The notes below the pieces were generated by a model. It was not told the DNA's origin and ran no database searches. It saw nothing but the letters and a program-made list of their open reading frames with translations. Both the position numbers and the translations under genes were made by a program. 64,000 bases of DNA from Mesorhizobium sp. 131-2-1 (lineage in GTDB: Bacteria > Pseudomonadota > Alphaproteobacteria > Rhizobiales > Rhizobiaceae): contig NZ_AP023247.1 of assembly GCF_016756535.1 (NCBI RefSeq), positions 5,394,501-5,458,500 of the forward strand. Reading direction: 5' to 3'. Positions 26,955 through 35,924 of this stretch are shown here, piece by piece (position 1 is the first letter of the stretch; each line of letters begins with the position of its first letter).

Positions 26955-27809
26955 TCATTGCGCTATTTGCCGGAGTTCGACCTGCCGAAACGCGATGGCA
27001 TCGCCATAGAAGGCCGCGAGCTGCTCGGCGGACGCCGTCCAGTCGCCGATGTCCAACTGATGGAAGCGGTAGCGTGCGTCGCCAGGCGGAAGCAGGTCGA
27101 CATCCGGCCTGATTGCAGGGTCGAAGATGCCGGCCACCGGCATGTGGATGGTGCGCGCCGACGACAGCCAGCAGGCCAGCCAGGAAAAGCTGCCGACCGA
27201 CGCGACGAGATGGCTTGCCCGGCGCAGCGTCTCGAAATCGGTCAATGGCGATGCCTTCGGCGCGAAGGCGGCATCGGGAAAGCGCTGGCGCAGGCGCCGG
27301 CAATAGTCGTTGTCGTCATGGACCTGCCCGACGAAGACCGGCTTGCGGCCGCTGTCCCGGATGAGGGTGTCATAGAAGGCGAACGGCATCGGGCAGTAGT
27401 TTCGGTGGGAGCCGTCGAGGATATCGCCGGCGCGCACATGGATGACGAGGAATTCGTCGCCATAGGTCGGCGCCTCGACCGCACGCCCGTCGAAAAACCT
27501 GGAGACCTCCGCCCGGTCGTAATAGCCCAACCTCTGCGCGAAGCCCTTGAACAGGATGCTCCGCGCGCGTTTCTCGCTGAACGCGGCAGCGATCGCGTCG
27601 AGGTCGTAGCGATGATAGCCTTCGACGCGAAGCGCCCGGTATCGCCACAGGAGAGGCGGCCGCAGCCTGGCGATGGACCATTCCGGCAGGTGGGCGTTGC
27701 AGACATAGCCGCCGGGAATGCGCCTGGCCAGCACATGGCTGAACATGTACTGGAACATCCTGTTTCCCATGCCGCCAAGCGGCCGCATGACGATCGGTAC
27801 ACGCCGCAT
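26955..27809 (-). CDS. GT11-like (alpha-1,2-fucosyltransferase-type) glycosyltransferase
   Basis: 284-residue protein. GGMGNRMFQYMFSHVLARR near residue 12 matches the GGxGNQMFQYA motif of family GT11, and VIHVRAGDILDG corresponds to its HVRRGD donor-site motif (the second Arg is Ala). ASVGSFSWLACWLS fits the later SSFSWW motif. It probably transfers a deoxyhexose to a glycan; the exact sugar is not certain. First gene of the two-gene glycosyltransferase operon. Confidence 0.75.
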   Translation of the reverse strand: MRRVPIVMRPLGGMGNRMFQYMFSHVLARRIPGGYVCNAHLPEWSIARLRPPLLWRYRALRVEGYHRYDLDAIAAAFSEKRARSILFKGFAQRLGYYDRAEVSRFFDGRAVEAPTYGDEFLVIHVRAGDILDGSHRNYCPMPFAFYDTLIRDSGRKPVFVGQVHDDNDYCRRLRQRFPDAAFAPKASPLTDFETLRRASHLVASVGSFSWLACWLSSARTIHMPVAGIFDPAIRPDVDLLPPGDARYRFHQLDIGDWTASAEQLAAFYGDAIAFRQVELRQIAQ

Positions 27810-27940
27810 CGAACCCTCATGAGGCCGGCACCGGATCGAGCCCGTCGACCGCGACCCGGCATTGTTCGCCGGAATAATCGCGTGAGGATCGTCCGATACG
27901 CAAGCCGTGCCTGTTGTCGCGTATCGGGGCCTGGTGCAGC

Positions 27941-28297
27941 CTAGGGATATTTCTGAACCGCGATCGCGTCCCGGGGATCGCTCTCCAGGTTCTTCGGCAG
28001 CGGCAGGCTCGAGCAGTTCAGGTGCACCTCGCGGGCGAACAGCTTTCGCTGCTTCTGCTCGTGCTCCTTGATGGCCGCGACGAGCCCCATACTGTAGGGG
28101 CCGAGCAGGACGCTGAAGCCCCAGCCGGGGTGCTCCTTTTCGCGAGCGACGTAGTTCGAGGCATCCATGCGGGCCTTCTGGCATTCCGGCGACGCCCATT
28201 TCGGGTCCTGCTGCGAAAGCGACGTTTCATAGTCGACCGGAGAAGTCACGCACCCGGCCAAAGTCGCCGCCAGCGCGACAAGCACTACAATTCTCAT
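27941..28297 (-). CDS. small predicted lipoprotein
   Basis: 118 residues starting MRIVVLVALAATLAGC, a lipoprotein signal with lipobox LAGC. The mature part is polar with several Lys and Gln (EHEQKQRKLFAREVHLNC) and no recognised domain. In-frame codons extend the reading upstream to 28390, but the signal sequence fixes the start at 28297. It is probably anchored in the envelope. Confidence 0.7.
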   Translation of the reverse strand: MRIVVLVALAATLAGCVTSPVDYETSLSQQDPKWASPECQKARMDASNYVAREKEHPGWGFSVLLGPYSMGLVAAIKEHEQKQRKLFAREVHLNCSSLPLPKNLESDPRDAIAVQKYP

Positions 28298-28628
28298 CCA
28301 CAAGCCTTTCCTAAAGCATCGCGGAGAAACCACAGAACGCTTGCTTCGACAAGCCATCGGGTCGGACAAGGCAGCGGGAAACAGGGTCATCGTCGTCGAT
28401 CGCCCGGCTCAGAACTTGCGGCTGAGATAAGGCGGGCCGGCAAGGCCAAAGCGCCATCGTGACCGGGCTCGGCGCTCATTGCCGGCAGGCACGCCTCGGA
28501 CGCGCCTTCAAGCGGTGTCGGCTGAAGATTGCGCTTCGTATGCATGACTGTTCTTGTCAGATGTAACATTCGAAGGCAGTGATATATTGCCCGCTTGGGC
28601 TGACGTTTCTTGAACGGGGGGTCATGGC
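28298..28628. other. intergenic, 331 nt, between lipoprotein and EamA genes
   Basis: Divergent promoter region. AT-richer sequence around 28550-28590 (including TGATATATTGC) probably holds the promoter for the EamA gene. I see no gene, repeat or clear operator. Confidence 0.5.
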
Positions 28629-29606
28629 ATGCAGGCAATACCGATATCCCATCCAGGAGACCGGCCCGCCGTCGAGCCGGTATCCTCCCCGGCCGGATCC
28701 TTCCCGACTTCATCCTTGACCGGCTATCCGGCCGCCGTGCTCTGCTGGCTGCTTTCGGCCGGCGTCTACATCGCGGCCAAATGGGTGGCCCCGGAAATGC
28801 CGCCCTGGGGCCTCTGCTTCTGGCGGCTTACGCTCGCCTGCGCCATCCTTGTGCCGATCGTGCATCGCCATCACGGCGCGATGATAGCGCTGCTCAAATC
28901 CCGCGCCGTCGAGATCGTCGCCGTCGGCGCGATCGGCCTGACGCTCTGCCAGGGCATGATCTACCACGGCCTCAACGACACCGACGCCACCACGGCCGGC
29001 ATCATCATGGCGCTGTCGCCGGTGATGACGATGGTGCTCGCCCGTTTCGTGCTCGGCGAGCCGCTCGGGCTCTGGAAGTCGCTCGGCGCGCTGGCGGCGC
29101 TTGCCGGGATGATGGTCATCGTCGCGCACGGCAACCTGACGGCGCTGCTTCAGCTCCGGTTCAATCCCGGCGAATTGTGGATCGTCGGCAGCGCGTTCTG
29201 CTGGGGGCTCTACACTGTGCTGCTGCGCCGTTCCAAATTCGGCCTCGAGCTGCTGCCGCTGGTCGTGCTGCTGCTCGGCGCCGGCGCGCTGGTCGCCCTG
29301 CCCTTCCATCTGTGGGAACTGTTCAACGACGAACGCTCGGCCATGACCTTCAACGGCCTGCTGGCGCTCGCCTATCTGGCGGGTCCGGGCGGCGCCCTGA
29401 TGTATTATCTCTACAACCGAAGCGTGGAAACGCTCGGCGCCAGCCGTGCGAGCATGCTGCTCTACCTGCAGACGGTGTTCGTGGCGATACTGGCCTATCT
29501 GCTGCTCGGCGAGAGCCTGCATGACTACGACCTGGTCGGTGCTGCCTTCATCGTCGCCGGCATCGTGCTCGCCACCGTGGTGAAGCCAATTCCGGGAAAA
29601 GCCTGA
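28629..29606 (+). CDS. EamA/DMT-family transporter
   Basis: 325-residue inner-membrane protein with about ten hydrophobic helices in two EamA halves. Motifs include GLTLCQGMIYHGLNDTDATTAGIIMALSP and, in the second half, SRASMLLYLQTVFVAILAYLLLGE. Members export amino acids or other metabolites. The first 25 residues form a polar tail. The last codons and stop lie inside a repeated palindromic element (29587-29628). Confidence 0.9.
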   Translation: MQAIPISHPGDRPAVEPVSSPAGSFPTSSLTGYPAAVLCWLLSAGVYIAAKWVAPEMPPWGLCFWRLTLACAILVPIVHRHHGAMIALLKSRAVEIVAVGAIGLTLCQGMIYHGLNDTDATTAGIIMALSPVMTMVLARFVLGEPLGLWKSLGALAALAGMMVIVAHGNLTALLQLRFNPGELWIVGSAFCWGLYTVLLRRSKFGLELLPLVVLLLGAGALVALPFHLWELFNDERSAMTFNGLLALAYLAGPGGALMYYLYNRSVETLGASRASMLLYLQTVFVAILAYLLLGESLHDYDLVGAAFIVAGIVLATVVKPIPGKA

Positions 29607-29628
29607 AGCGGTTTTCCGACCGGAATCG
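29587..29628. repeat. 42-nt palindromic repeat, copy 1 (overlaps EamA 3' end)
   Basis: Begins CAATTCCGGGAAAAG and ends CCGGAATCG. It is the same length as the element at 32860-32901 and identical at 36 of 42 positions. The outer arms are inverted repeats. It supplies roughly the last six codons and the stop of the EamA gene. Confidence 0.75.
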
Positions 29629-29760
29629 TGCGGAACACATGGCCGAGCCCCCGGGTTGTGCAGGATTTCACCTGAGCAGCGGGGAGTGGCCGTTCAGGAC
29701 ATTCGGTTGGTGCAAACCGGACATCATGAAACCTTCTGATTTGTAAGCCGTTGTCGGCTG

Positions 29761-31797
29761 ATGTCAGAAGTTCACGCGAGGCCGAAGCCGGCCGACGACG
29801 CCAAACGTCGGCCCCGGAAGCCACGCCCGGACAAACAGGGCGAAAAGAAGCCACGCCCAAAGGCGTCGGGCGAGGAAGAAGCCTTGGCTGCCAAGGCCGC
29901 GCCCGAGGTCAACGGCGAGGCCGCGCCGCCGCCGGAGGCGGTCGAGCCCGATCCGGGGCTGACGCCCGAAGAGGCCGAGCAGGCGCGCAGGAAATACCTG
30001 CTGACGCGCTTCTGGATCAGTGCCCGCGGCTATTGGAGCCGGCGCGGCGACAGGCTCGCCTGGCCGTTCACGATCGGGCTGTTGATCCTGATCTGCATCA
30101 ATGTCGGCGTCCAGTACGGCATCAATGTCTGGAACCGCTCGATCTTCGACGCCCTCGAGCAGCGCGACGCCCACACCGTCTATCTGCTCAGCGCCGTGTT
30201 CCTGCCGCTCGTGTTCGCCAACGGAAGCCTGGTCGTCGCGCAGGTCTACCTGCGCATGACGATCCAGCGCCGGTGGCGTTCCTGGCTGACCACGGCGGTC
30301 ATCTCGCGCTGGCTGGCCAACGGCCGCTACTATCAGCTCAACCTCGTCAGCGGCGACCACCAGAACCCCGAGGCCCGCATGACCGAGGATCTGCGCATCG
30401 CCACCGATTCGCCGGTCGATTTCATCTCAGGCGTCCTGGTGGCATTTCTGGCCGCCTCGACCTTCATCGTCGTGCTGTGGACGATCGGCGGCGCGCTCAC
30501 CTTGCCGATCGGCGGCGAGACCATCACCATTCCCGGCTTCCTGGTCATCGCCGCTGTCATCTATGCCGCGATCACCTCGACCTCGATGGTGGTCATCGGC
30601 CGCAACTTCGTCCAGCTCTCCGAGCGGAAGAACCAGGCGGAGGCCGAACTGCGCTACACGCTGACGCGGGTGCGCGAGAACGGCGAGAGCATTGCGCTGC
30701 TCGGCGGCGAGGACGAGGAGCGCAGCGGCATCGACAAGAATTTCGGCCATGTGCTGAAGCAATGGGCGCTGCTGACCGGCCAGCACATGCGCACCGCGCT
30801 GGTGTCGCAGGGGTCGAGCCTGTTTGCGCCGGTGGTGCCGATCCTGCTGTGCGCGCCGAAATTCCTCGAAGGCAACATGTCGCTTGGCGAGGTGATGCAG
30901 GCGGCGTCCGCCTTCGGCATCGTGCAAGGCGCGTTCGGCTGGCTGGTCGACAACTACCCGCGTCTTGCCGACTGGAACGCCTGCGCGCGCCGCGTCGCCT
31001 CGCTGATGATGTCGCTCGACGGGCTGGAGCGCGCCGAACAGAGCGACACCTTCGGCCGCATCCAGCGCGGCGAGACCGGAGACGGCGCCATGCTCAGCCT
31101 CGACAATCTCTCGGTGACGCTCGACGACGGCACCTCCGTGGTCAAGGAGACCGAGGTCGCGATCGAGCCGGGCGAGCGGGTGTTGGTGGCCGGCGAATCC
31201 GGCTCGGGCAAGTCGACGCTGGTGCGCGCCGTCGCCGGCCTCTGGCCATGGGGCGGCGGCAGCGTCAATTTCCACGCCGACAGGCGGCTGTTCATGCTGC
31301 CGCAGCGCCCCTACATCCCCTTCGGCACGCTGCGCCGCGCCGTCGCCTATCCCGCTCCCGCAGACAACTGGACGATCGAGGAGATCAACGCCGCCCTCGA
31401 CAAGGTCGGCCTCGCCTATCTCACCGCCAGGATCGAGGAAGATGCGCCGTGGGACCAGACGCTGTCGGGCGGCGAAAAGCAGCGCCTCGCCTTCGCGCGC
31501 CTGCTGCTGCACACGCCCGATATCATCGTGCTGGACGAGGCGACGTCGGCGCTCGACGAGAAGAGCCAGGACAGGATGATGCAGACCATCATCCACGAAC
31601 TGCCGAAGATCACCATCATCAGCGTGGCGCACCGCGCCGAGCTGGAAGCTTTTCATAGCCGCAAGATCACCCTGGAGCGCCGCAAGGGCGGCGCGAAACT
31701 GGTCAGTGACATCGAGCTCGTCCCGCGCAAGGGCAAACGGAGCCTGGTGGCACGGGCGCTGTGGGGGAGTGGCACGCGGGGCGGGACGGTTGGGTGA
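29761..31797 (+). CDS. ABC transporter with fused membrane domain, SbmA/BacA-related
   Basis: 678-residue ABC protein. An unusual Lys/Pro/Glu-rich cytoplasmic tail of about 75 residues precedes an SbmA/BacA-type membrane domain (RFWISARGYW, QRRWRSWLT, ARMTEDLRIATD). The C-terminal ATPase has GESGSGKST, LSGGEKQRLAFAR and IIVLDEATSALDE. Relatives (YddA, rhizobial BclA) move peptides, very long chain fatty acids or vitamin B12-like compounds across the inner membrane. In legume symbionts this class helps resist plant NCR peptides; whether this copy does so is inference. Confidence 0.88.
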   Translation: MSEVHARPKPADDAKRRPRKPRPDKQGEKKPRPKASGEEEALAAKAAPEVNGEAAPPPEAVEPDPGLTPEEAEQARRKYLLTRFWISARGYWSRRGDRLAWPFTIGLLILICINVGVQYGINVWNRSIFDALEQRDAHTVYLLSAVFLPLVFANGSLVVAQVYLRMTIQRRWRSWLTTAVISRWLANGRYYQLNLVSGDHQNPEARMTEDLRIATDSPVDFISGVLVAFLAASTFIVVLWTIGGALTLPIGGETITIPGFLVIAAVIYAAITSTSMVVIGRNFVQLSERKNQAEAELRYTLTRVRENGESIALLGGEDEERSGIDKNFGHVLKQWALLTGQHMRTALVSQGSSLFAPVVPILLCAPKFLEGNMSLGEVMQAASAFGIVQGAFGWLVDNYPRLADWNACARRVASLMMSLDGLERAEQSDTFGRIQRGETGDGAMLSLDNLSVTLDDGTSVVKETEVAIEPGERVLVAGESGSGKSTLVRAVAGLWPWGGGSVNFHADRRLFMLPQRPYIPFGTLRRAVAYPAPADNWTIEEINAALDKVGLAYLTARIEEDAPWDQTLSGGEKQRLAFARLLLHTPDIIVLDEATSALDEKSQDRMMQTIIHELPKITIISVAHRAELEAFHSRKITLERRKGGAKLVSDIELVPRKGKRSLVARALWGSGTRGGTVG

Positions 31798-31875
31798 CCG
31801 GATGGCCACCTTGACGTCGCCCGACGCCCCAGTCTGTAATCGCCGCGGGCCCGGCCGACAGGGAGGACGCCACCC

Positions 31876-32850
31876 ATGGAAAAGATCATCCTGGATTGCG
31901 ATCCGGGCCACGATGACGCGATCGCCATCCTGCTTGCGGCCGGCAACCCGAACATCGACCTTCTCGGCATCACGACGGTTTCGGGCAACCACAATGTCGA
32001 GAACACCACGCGCAATGCGCTTTCGGTCTGCACGGCCTACGGCATCAAGGTGCCGGTCGCGAAGGGCTCTCCCGGCCCGCTCATCATCGATCAGGTGCTG
32101 GCTGTCGAGATCCACGGCGAAACCGGGCTCGACGGCCCCGTACTGCCGCCGGCCTCGTTCGACCTCGACAAGCGCCATGCCGTCGACTTCATCATCGACA
32201 CGGTCATGGCGCATGAGCCGAAAACCGTCACCCTCGTGCCGGTCGGTCCCTACACCAACATCGCGCTCGCCATCCGCAAGGAACCGCGCATCGTCGAGCG
32301 GGTGAAGCGGGTCGTCGCGATGGGCGGCAGCTACACGCGCGGCAACATCACGCCCGCGGCGGAGTTCAACGTCTATGCCGACCCGGAAGCCGCCGACGTG
32401 GTGTTCCGGGCCGATTGGGACGTCACCATGGTGGGGCTCGACCTGACGCACCAGGCGCAGGCCACCCCGGACCTGCAGGACAGGGTGCGCGCCGTCGGCG
32501 GCCCGATCGCCAGGTTCATCCTCGATATCTGGGAGTTCATAGCGACCACGCATGGCGGCCTCCTGCAGATCGCGTATCCTGCTGTGCATGACGCATGCTG
32601 CGTTGCGGCCATGATCGACGGAAGTGTCTTCACCACCGAGAAGGCCGATATCCGCGTCGAGATTGCCGGCCGGTGGACCAAGGGCATGACGGTCTGCAAT
32701 TTCGAGAAGATGGGTGGCATGCACCATTTCGGCGGCACGGCGAGCGAGCAGGTCGACTTCCGCCACACCGTGGCGATGCAGCTCGACCATCCGAAATTCT
32801 GCAACCTGATCGTCGATGCGCTCGAGCGCCTCGCCGGGCAAAAGGCGTGA
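31876..32850 (+). CDS. inosine/uridine-preferring nucleoside hydrolase family protein
   Basis: 324-residue cytoplasmic hydrolase. The N-terminal calcium-site motif DCDPGHDDA (residues 7-15) defines the family. VPVGPYTNIALAI, AEFNVYADPEAADVVF and a late YPAVHDACCVAA with the His-Asp pair complete the site. It cleaves the N-glycosidic bond of ribonucleosides. It starts 78 nt after the ABC transporter; a GGGAGGA site precedes the ATG. Confidence 0.92.
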   Translation: MEKIILDCDPGHDDAIAILLAAGNPNIDLLGITTVSGNHNVENTTRNALSVCTAYGIKVPVAKGSPGPLIIDQVLAVEIHGETGLDGPVLPPASFDLDKRHAVDFIIDTVMAHEPKTVTLVPVGPYTNIALAIRKEPRIVERVKRVVAMGGSYTRGNITPAAEFNVYADPEAADVVFRADWDVTMVGLDLTHQAQATPDLQDRVRAVGGPIARFILDIWEFIATTHGGLLQIAYPAVHDACCVAAMIDGSVFTTEKADIRVEIAGRWTKGMTVCNFEKMGGMHHFGGTASEQVDFRHTVAMQLDHPKFCNLIVDALERLAGQKA

Positions 32851-32859
32851 GCCGCCTGG

Positions 32860-32901
32860 CAATTCCGGGAAAAGTGCGAAGCGGTTTTGCGTCCGGAATT
32901 G
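32860..32901. repeat. 42-nt palindromic repeat, copy 2
   Basis: Perfect outer arms CAATTCCGG (32860-32868) and CCGGAATTG (32893-32901) flank a core with GAAAAG and CGGTTTTG. It lies 9 nt after the nucleoside hydrolase stop. A decayed, related stretch is at 57631-57657. It may be transcribed as a hairpin between the two genes. Confidence 0.75.
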
Positions 32902-32946
32902 CTTTACATCGAAGCGGCGCTGCAATCATCGAAGGGGAGCATCGAG

Positions 32947-33363
32947 ATGAACGAAAACGCCAGTCCAAGGCCGATCGCGGAGATCGCCAGCTATCACGCC
33001 CATATCTACCATGACGGGCCGGCCGAGCGGCAGCACGCCGAATGGCTGCGCCTGCGCATCGGCGAACGTTTCCGCGTGCGTCTCGGCAACTGGCGCGACG
33101 AGGCGGTCGGCCCGCACCAGCAGGCGATGTACCAGGTCTCGTTCGCCAACGAGATTTTCGCCACGCTGGTGCCATGGCTGATGCTGAACCACGGGGGCTT
33201 AAGCATCCTCATCCACCCCAACACCACCAACCCCAAGCGCGACCATCTGATCGACCCGGTCTGGATCGGGCGGGCGCTGGCGGTGAAGGGGGAAATCCTC
33301 GGCGAGGAGGATGAGGCGGAAGAAGCGCTGGAGGTGAATACGGAGCCGACGCTGGGGGCTTAG
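32947..33363 (+). CDS. DOPA 4,5-dioxygenase family protein
   Basis: 138-residue protein. SYHAHIYHD near the N-terminus and [16 protein letters not shown] carry the His residues of the DOPA dioxygenase family, small extradiol-type iron enzymes. The acidic tail ([16 protein letters not shown]) is variable. GGGAG lies just before the ATG. No pigment or betalain-like pathway is near, so the natural substrate is unknown. Confidence 0.85.
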   Translation: MNENASPRPIAEIASYHAHIYHDGPAERQHAEWLRLRIGERFRVRLGNWRDEAVGPHQQAMYQVSFANEIFATLVPWLMLNHGGLSILIHPNTTNPKRDHLIDPVWIGRALAVKGEILGEEDEAEEALEVNTEPTLGA

Positions 33364-33717
33364 GGCGGCGTCAGTCCGACAGAGGGCAGGTCTGGTTGAA
33401 CAAGATCGCCGGGCTCATGTTCGTTGGCTTTGGCGCTTAGGCTGGCGACGTCGCATCGTTAAGACGCAGCACGCGCTGCTGCTTTGGCTGCAGCCTCGCA
33501 GCTTTTTGGCGGAATCGCCGACCCGCTTCGAGCATTTGCCTTGACGCAATTCAGATCGAAACCGCTGCGCTTTCTGGAATTTTTTTAAAATGCTTCTTCG
33601 GTCTCAGTATACCCCTTTCGGCTTAGTCCATTTGAGATAGATGCTGGCCATCGACTCACGCGCGAGTCAGGCCAATACTTCACGCTCGTAAATTGAGCGA
33701 AGCGGGGGCTCGCAAAC
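33364..33717. other. intergenic, 354 nt, AT-richer than surroundings
   Basis: Contains a run of T residues followed by AAAATGC near 33580-33592 and stretches of lower GC than the flanking genes. I see no gene, clear hairpin or tRNA. It marks the left edge of the AT-richer segment that runs to about 43 kb. Confidence 0.5.
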
Positions 33718-33894
33718 ATGGATTCCGATATCATCACGGGAATAGCTGTTACTTCGATTGTCGTCGGCCTCGCCGGTCAAGCCGTTTTGCTTTGGATCGC
33801 ATGGCGCGACCTTGGGTGGACGCCGGCGATAGTTGTCGCGAGCAACCGAAGAGCCCGCATCGCCGATGGCCGGAATGGCTCGTCGCGCCGATGA
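33718..33894 (+). CDS. possible 58-residue membrane protein
   Basis: Short frame starting MDSDIITGIAVTSIVV. One hydrophobic helix spans about residues 6-28, and the tail is Arg-rich (NRRARIADGRNGSSRR). There is no good ribosome site and no recognised family. It ends 85 nt before the convergent broken hydrolase. It could be a small inner-membrane protein or chance. Confidence 0.3.
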   Translation: MDSDIITGIAVTSIVVGLAGQAVLLWIAWRDLGWTPAIVVASNRRARIADGRNGSSRR

Positions 33895-33979
33895 ATCGGC
33901 GCCGCAGGACTTGCGGCATGCGGACAGCTCCCTTTGCCTAAAGGTGCAACCGATCGCGCCGGGACTATGCGACCGCCGA

Positions 33980-34839
33980 TTACGCTTCCTGAAAGGTACG
34001 GACATGGCTTACGAACAATTCGTCATACTGAAACAGAGCGCCGTGGCCGGAATCGGGATAGAGGATCAGCTGGGCGTTCCTTAGAGCCTTGAACATTGCG
34101 TAGGCGTTGTCCGCCGGCAGCATGGTGTCGTGGCTGCCGCTGACCACAAGGGCGGGCTGGCGGATGGCGCGCAGAATGGCGTGCTCGGGATCAGGTGTGG
34201 CGCACCAGGTAATAAGCGCCTTGGCCTGCGGATCAGTCACCGCGCCGCCATTATCGGTATCCCGATCTTCCGTGCGCACCTTCGCCCGCTCGAGGAACGC
34301 CAGGCCGGCCGACTGGCTGGCGGACGACTTCGTGAAGAATAGCGGCAGGCGGAGGTCCGGCGCGTCGGTTTGGGAAAACGCGTCCTGGAGAACCGCCAAC
34401 AGATGCTCCTCTCCGCCTCTCGGAGCCGTGCCGACGAGGATGAGCTGCGGACCAGCCGTCCGTGCTCGGCAGCGATCTGCTGGGCGACGCAGCCGCCGAG
34501 CGAAAAGCCAAGAAGGTCGACTTCGGAGAGGCCGAGCAGTTTAATAAACGCGACCGCGTCTCGGGCCATCGCCGCGACATTGTCGGGCGTTTGGCCTGTC
34601 GAGCGGCCGACCCCGGCGTTATCGAAAGCGATCACCGGTCGATCGGCGGCCAGGGCATTCACGACGGCAGGGTCCCACGCATCGATGTTGCCCGAGAAAT
34701 GCTGCAAGAGGACTAGCGCCGTTCCGGTCGATGGGCCGAGGCGGCGATAGGCGAAGCGGATTCCGCTGCCTTCGATGTAGCGGGTGGGCGCCGTTTCCAG
34801 CGTGGCGGCTTCCTGGTTCGCGGTGTCGAATTCAGTCAC
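33980..34839 (-). pseudogene. alpha/beta hydrolase, frameshifted
   Basis: Two frames together make one alpha/beta hydrolase. The first, from a GTG at 34839 (GGAGGATGAC upstream), encodes RYIEGSGIRFAYRRLG, HFSGN and the nucleophile elbow GFSLGG, then derails after HGRLV. The second frame continues exactly where homologues would, with LILVGTAPRGGEEHLLAVLQ, and ends with the catalytic Asp and His regions (SGSHDTMLPAD, PDSGHGALF). One base is missing near 34444-34450. It is either a real pseudogene or a sequencing error. Confidence 0.85.
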
Positions 34840-34946
34840 GTCATCCTCCGGATGCTGGGCATAAAATAGTCGAGTGGGAGCAGGCGTTCCGTAGTCCGCC
34901 GAGCACGCGTGGTGCTCCCGGCACGAAAGTGCCGGGAGCGGTATCG

Positions 34947-35717
34947 TCACTTCTCGAGTGCGGCCTTTTCAATCACTGCGGCGACTTCCTTCGCGTGGAC
35001 GACGAGGGAGGCATGGCTGCCGGCGACCTCCGTCGTCTGGGCCTTCATCCTGTTGGCGAATATCTTCTGGACCTCGGGTGCGATGACCTTGTCCTTCGTG
35101 CTGATCACATAGAACGTCGGCTTATCGTGCCAAGCTGCCTCGTCGACGGGAGCCTCGAACGCCGTGTGGTTCAACGGGAGCTGATGGTTTGCCAAGGATT
35201 CGGCGATCTCCGGAGGAAGGTCAGCCGCGACAGCCGAAGGAAACACTTTGGGATCGATGTAGAGGTTACCCTTTTCGTCGGGATGAATCGCCACGGCGCC
35301 TTCGGTTGCCGGACCGCTCTTGGCCAGGATCGCCAGAGATTCTCCCACGTCGGGCGCGAATGCGGAGACGTAGACGAGCGCCGAGACGTTTGGATCGTCA
35401 CCTGCCTGCGTGATGACCACACCGCCCCAAGAGTGGCCAACGAGAACGGTCTTGCCGCTCTGCTTCGCAAGCGCCTGTTTGGTGGCATCGACGTCGGCTG
35501 CGAGGGAGGTGAGCGGGTTTTCGACGAGCGTTACGTTGTAGCCCTTCTTCGTGAGGATATCGGCAACCGGCTTCCAACTCGTCTGGTCGACCAATGCGCC
35601 ATGGACGAGCACGATGTTGTGAGCCGCCCCCTTGGGCAGTTGAGCTGATTGGGCGGGGGCGGCAACTGTTGCTCCGGCCATGAGGACAGCGGCGACTGAG
35701 AGTAGAAGATTTCGCAT
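34947..35717 (-). CDS. secreted alpha/beta hydrolase
   Basis: 256 residues with a Sec signal peptide (MRNLLLSVAAVLMAGATVAAPAQSA). The nucleophile elbow is VGHSWGG. VLVHGALVDQTSW forms the oxyanion loop, and the Asp and His come from VISTKDKVIAP and AGSHASLVV. It resembles EstA/salicylate-esterase-type hydrolases of unknown substrate, acting in the periplasm. It is divergent from an AraC regulator, its likely controller. Confidence 0.88.
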   Translation of the reverse strand: MRNLLLSVAAVLMAGATVAAPAQSAQLPKGAAHNIVLVHGALVDQTSWKPVADILTKKGYNVTLVENPLTSLAADVDATKQALAKQSGKTVLVGHSWGGVVITQAGDDPNVSALVYVSAFAPDVGESLAILAKSGPATEGAVAIHPDEKGNLYIDPKVFPSAVAADLPPEIAESLANHQLPLNHTAFEAPVDEAAWHDKPTFYVISTKDKVIAPEVQKIFANRMKAQTTEVAGSHASLVVHAKEVAAVIEKAALEK

Positions 35718-35924
35718 TCATTGCTCCTGTTGAGATGACGGACGACGCGGGTCCGCAGGCGTGTCGGCAAAAAGTCGCGGTTCTCCCATCTGCCGTTTGC
35801 GTGATGGTTTGCCGCGCGACCCGTTGGCTCGACTTGAGATCAGTTAGTACGTGGAGCACTTGGACGTTAGGCCTCAATCGTCCGAATATTGTGTCTGACC
35901 GTCCGTCGTATTAACATTGGGAGG

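Noticed and set aside
30427..32925. 832-residue minus-strand open frame
   Set aside because: Runs antisense through both the BacA-like and nucleoside hydrolase genes and has no family resemblance; a GC-bias artefact.
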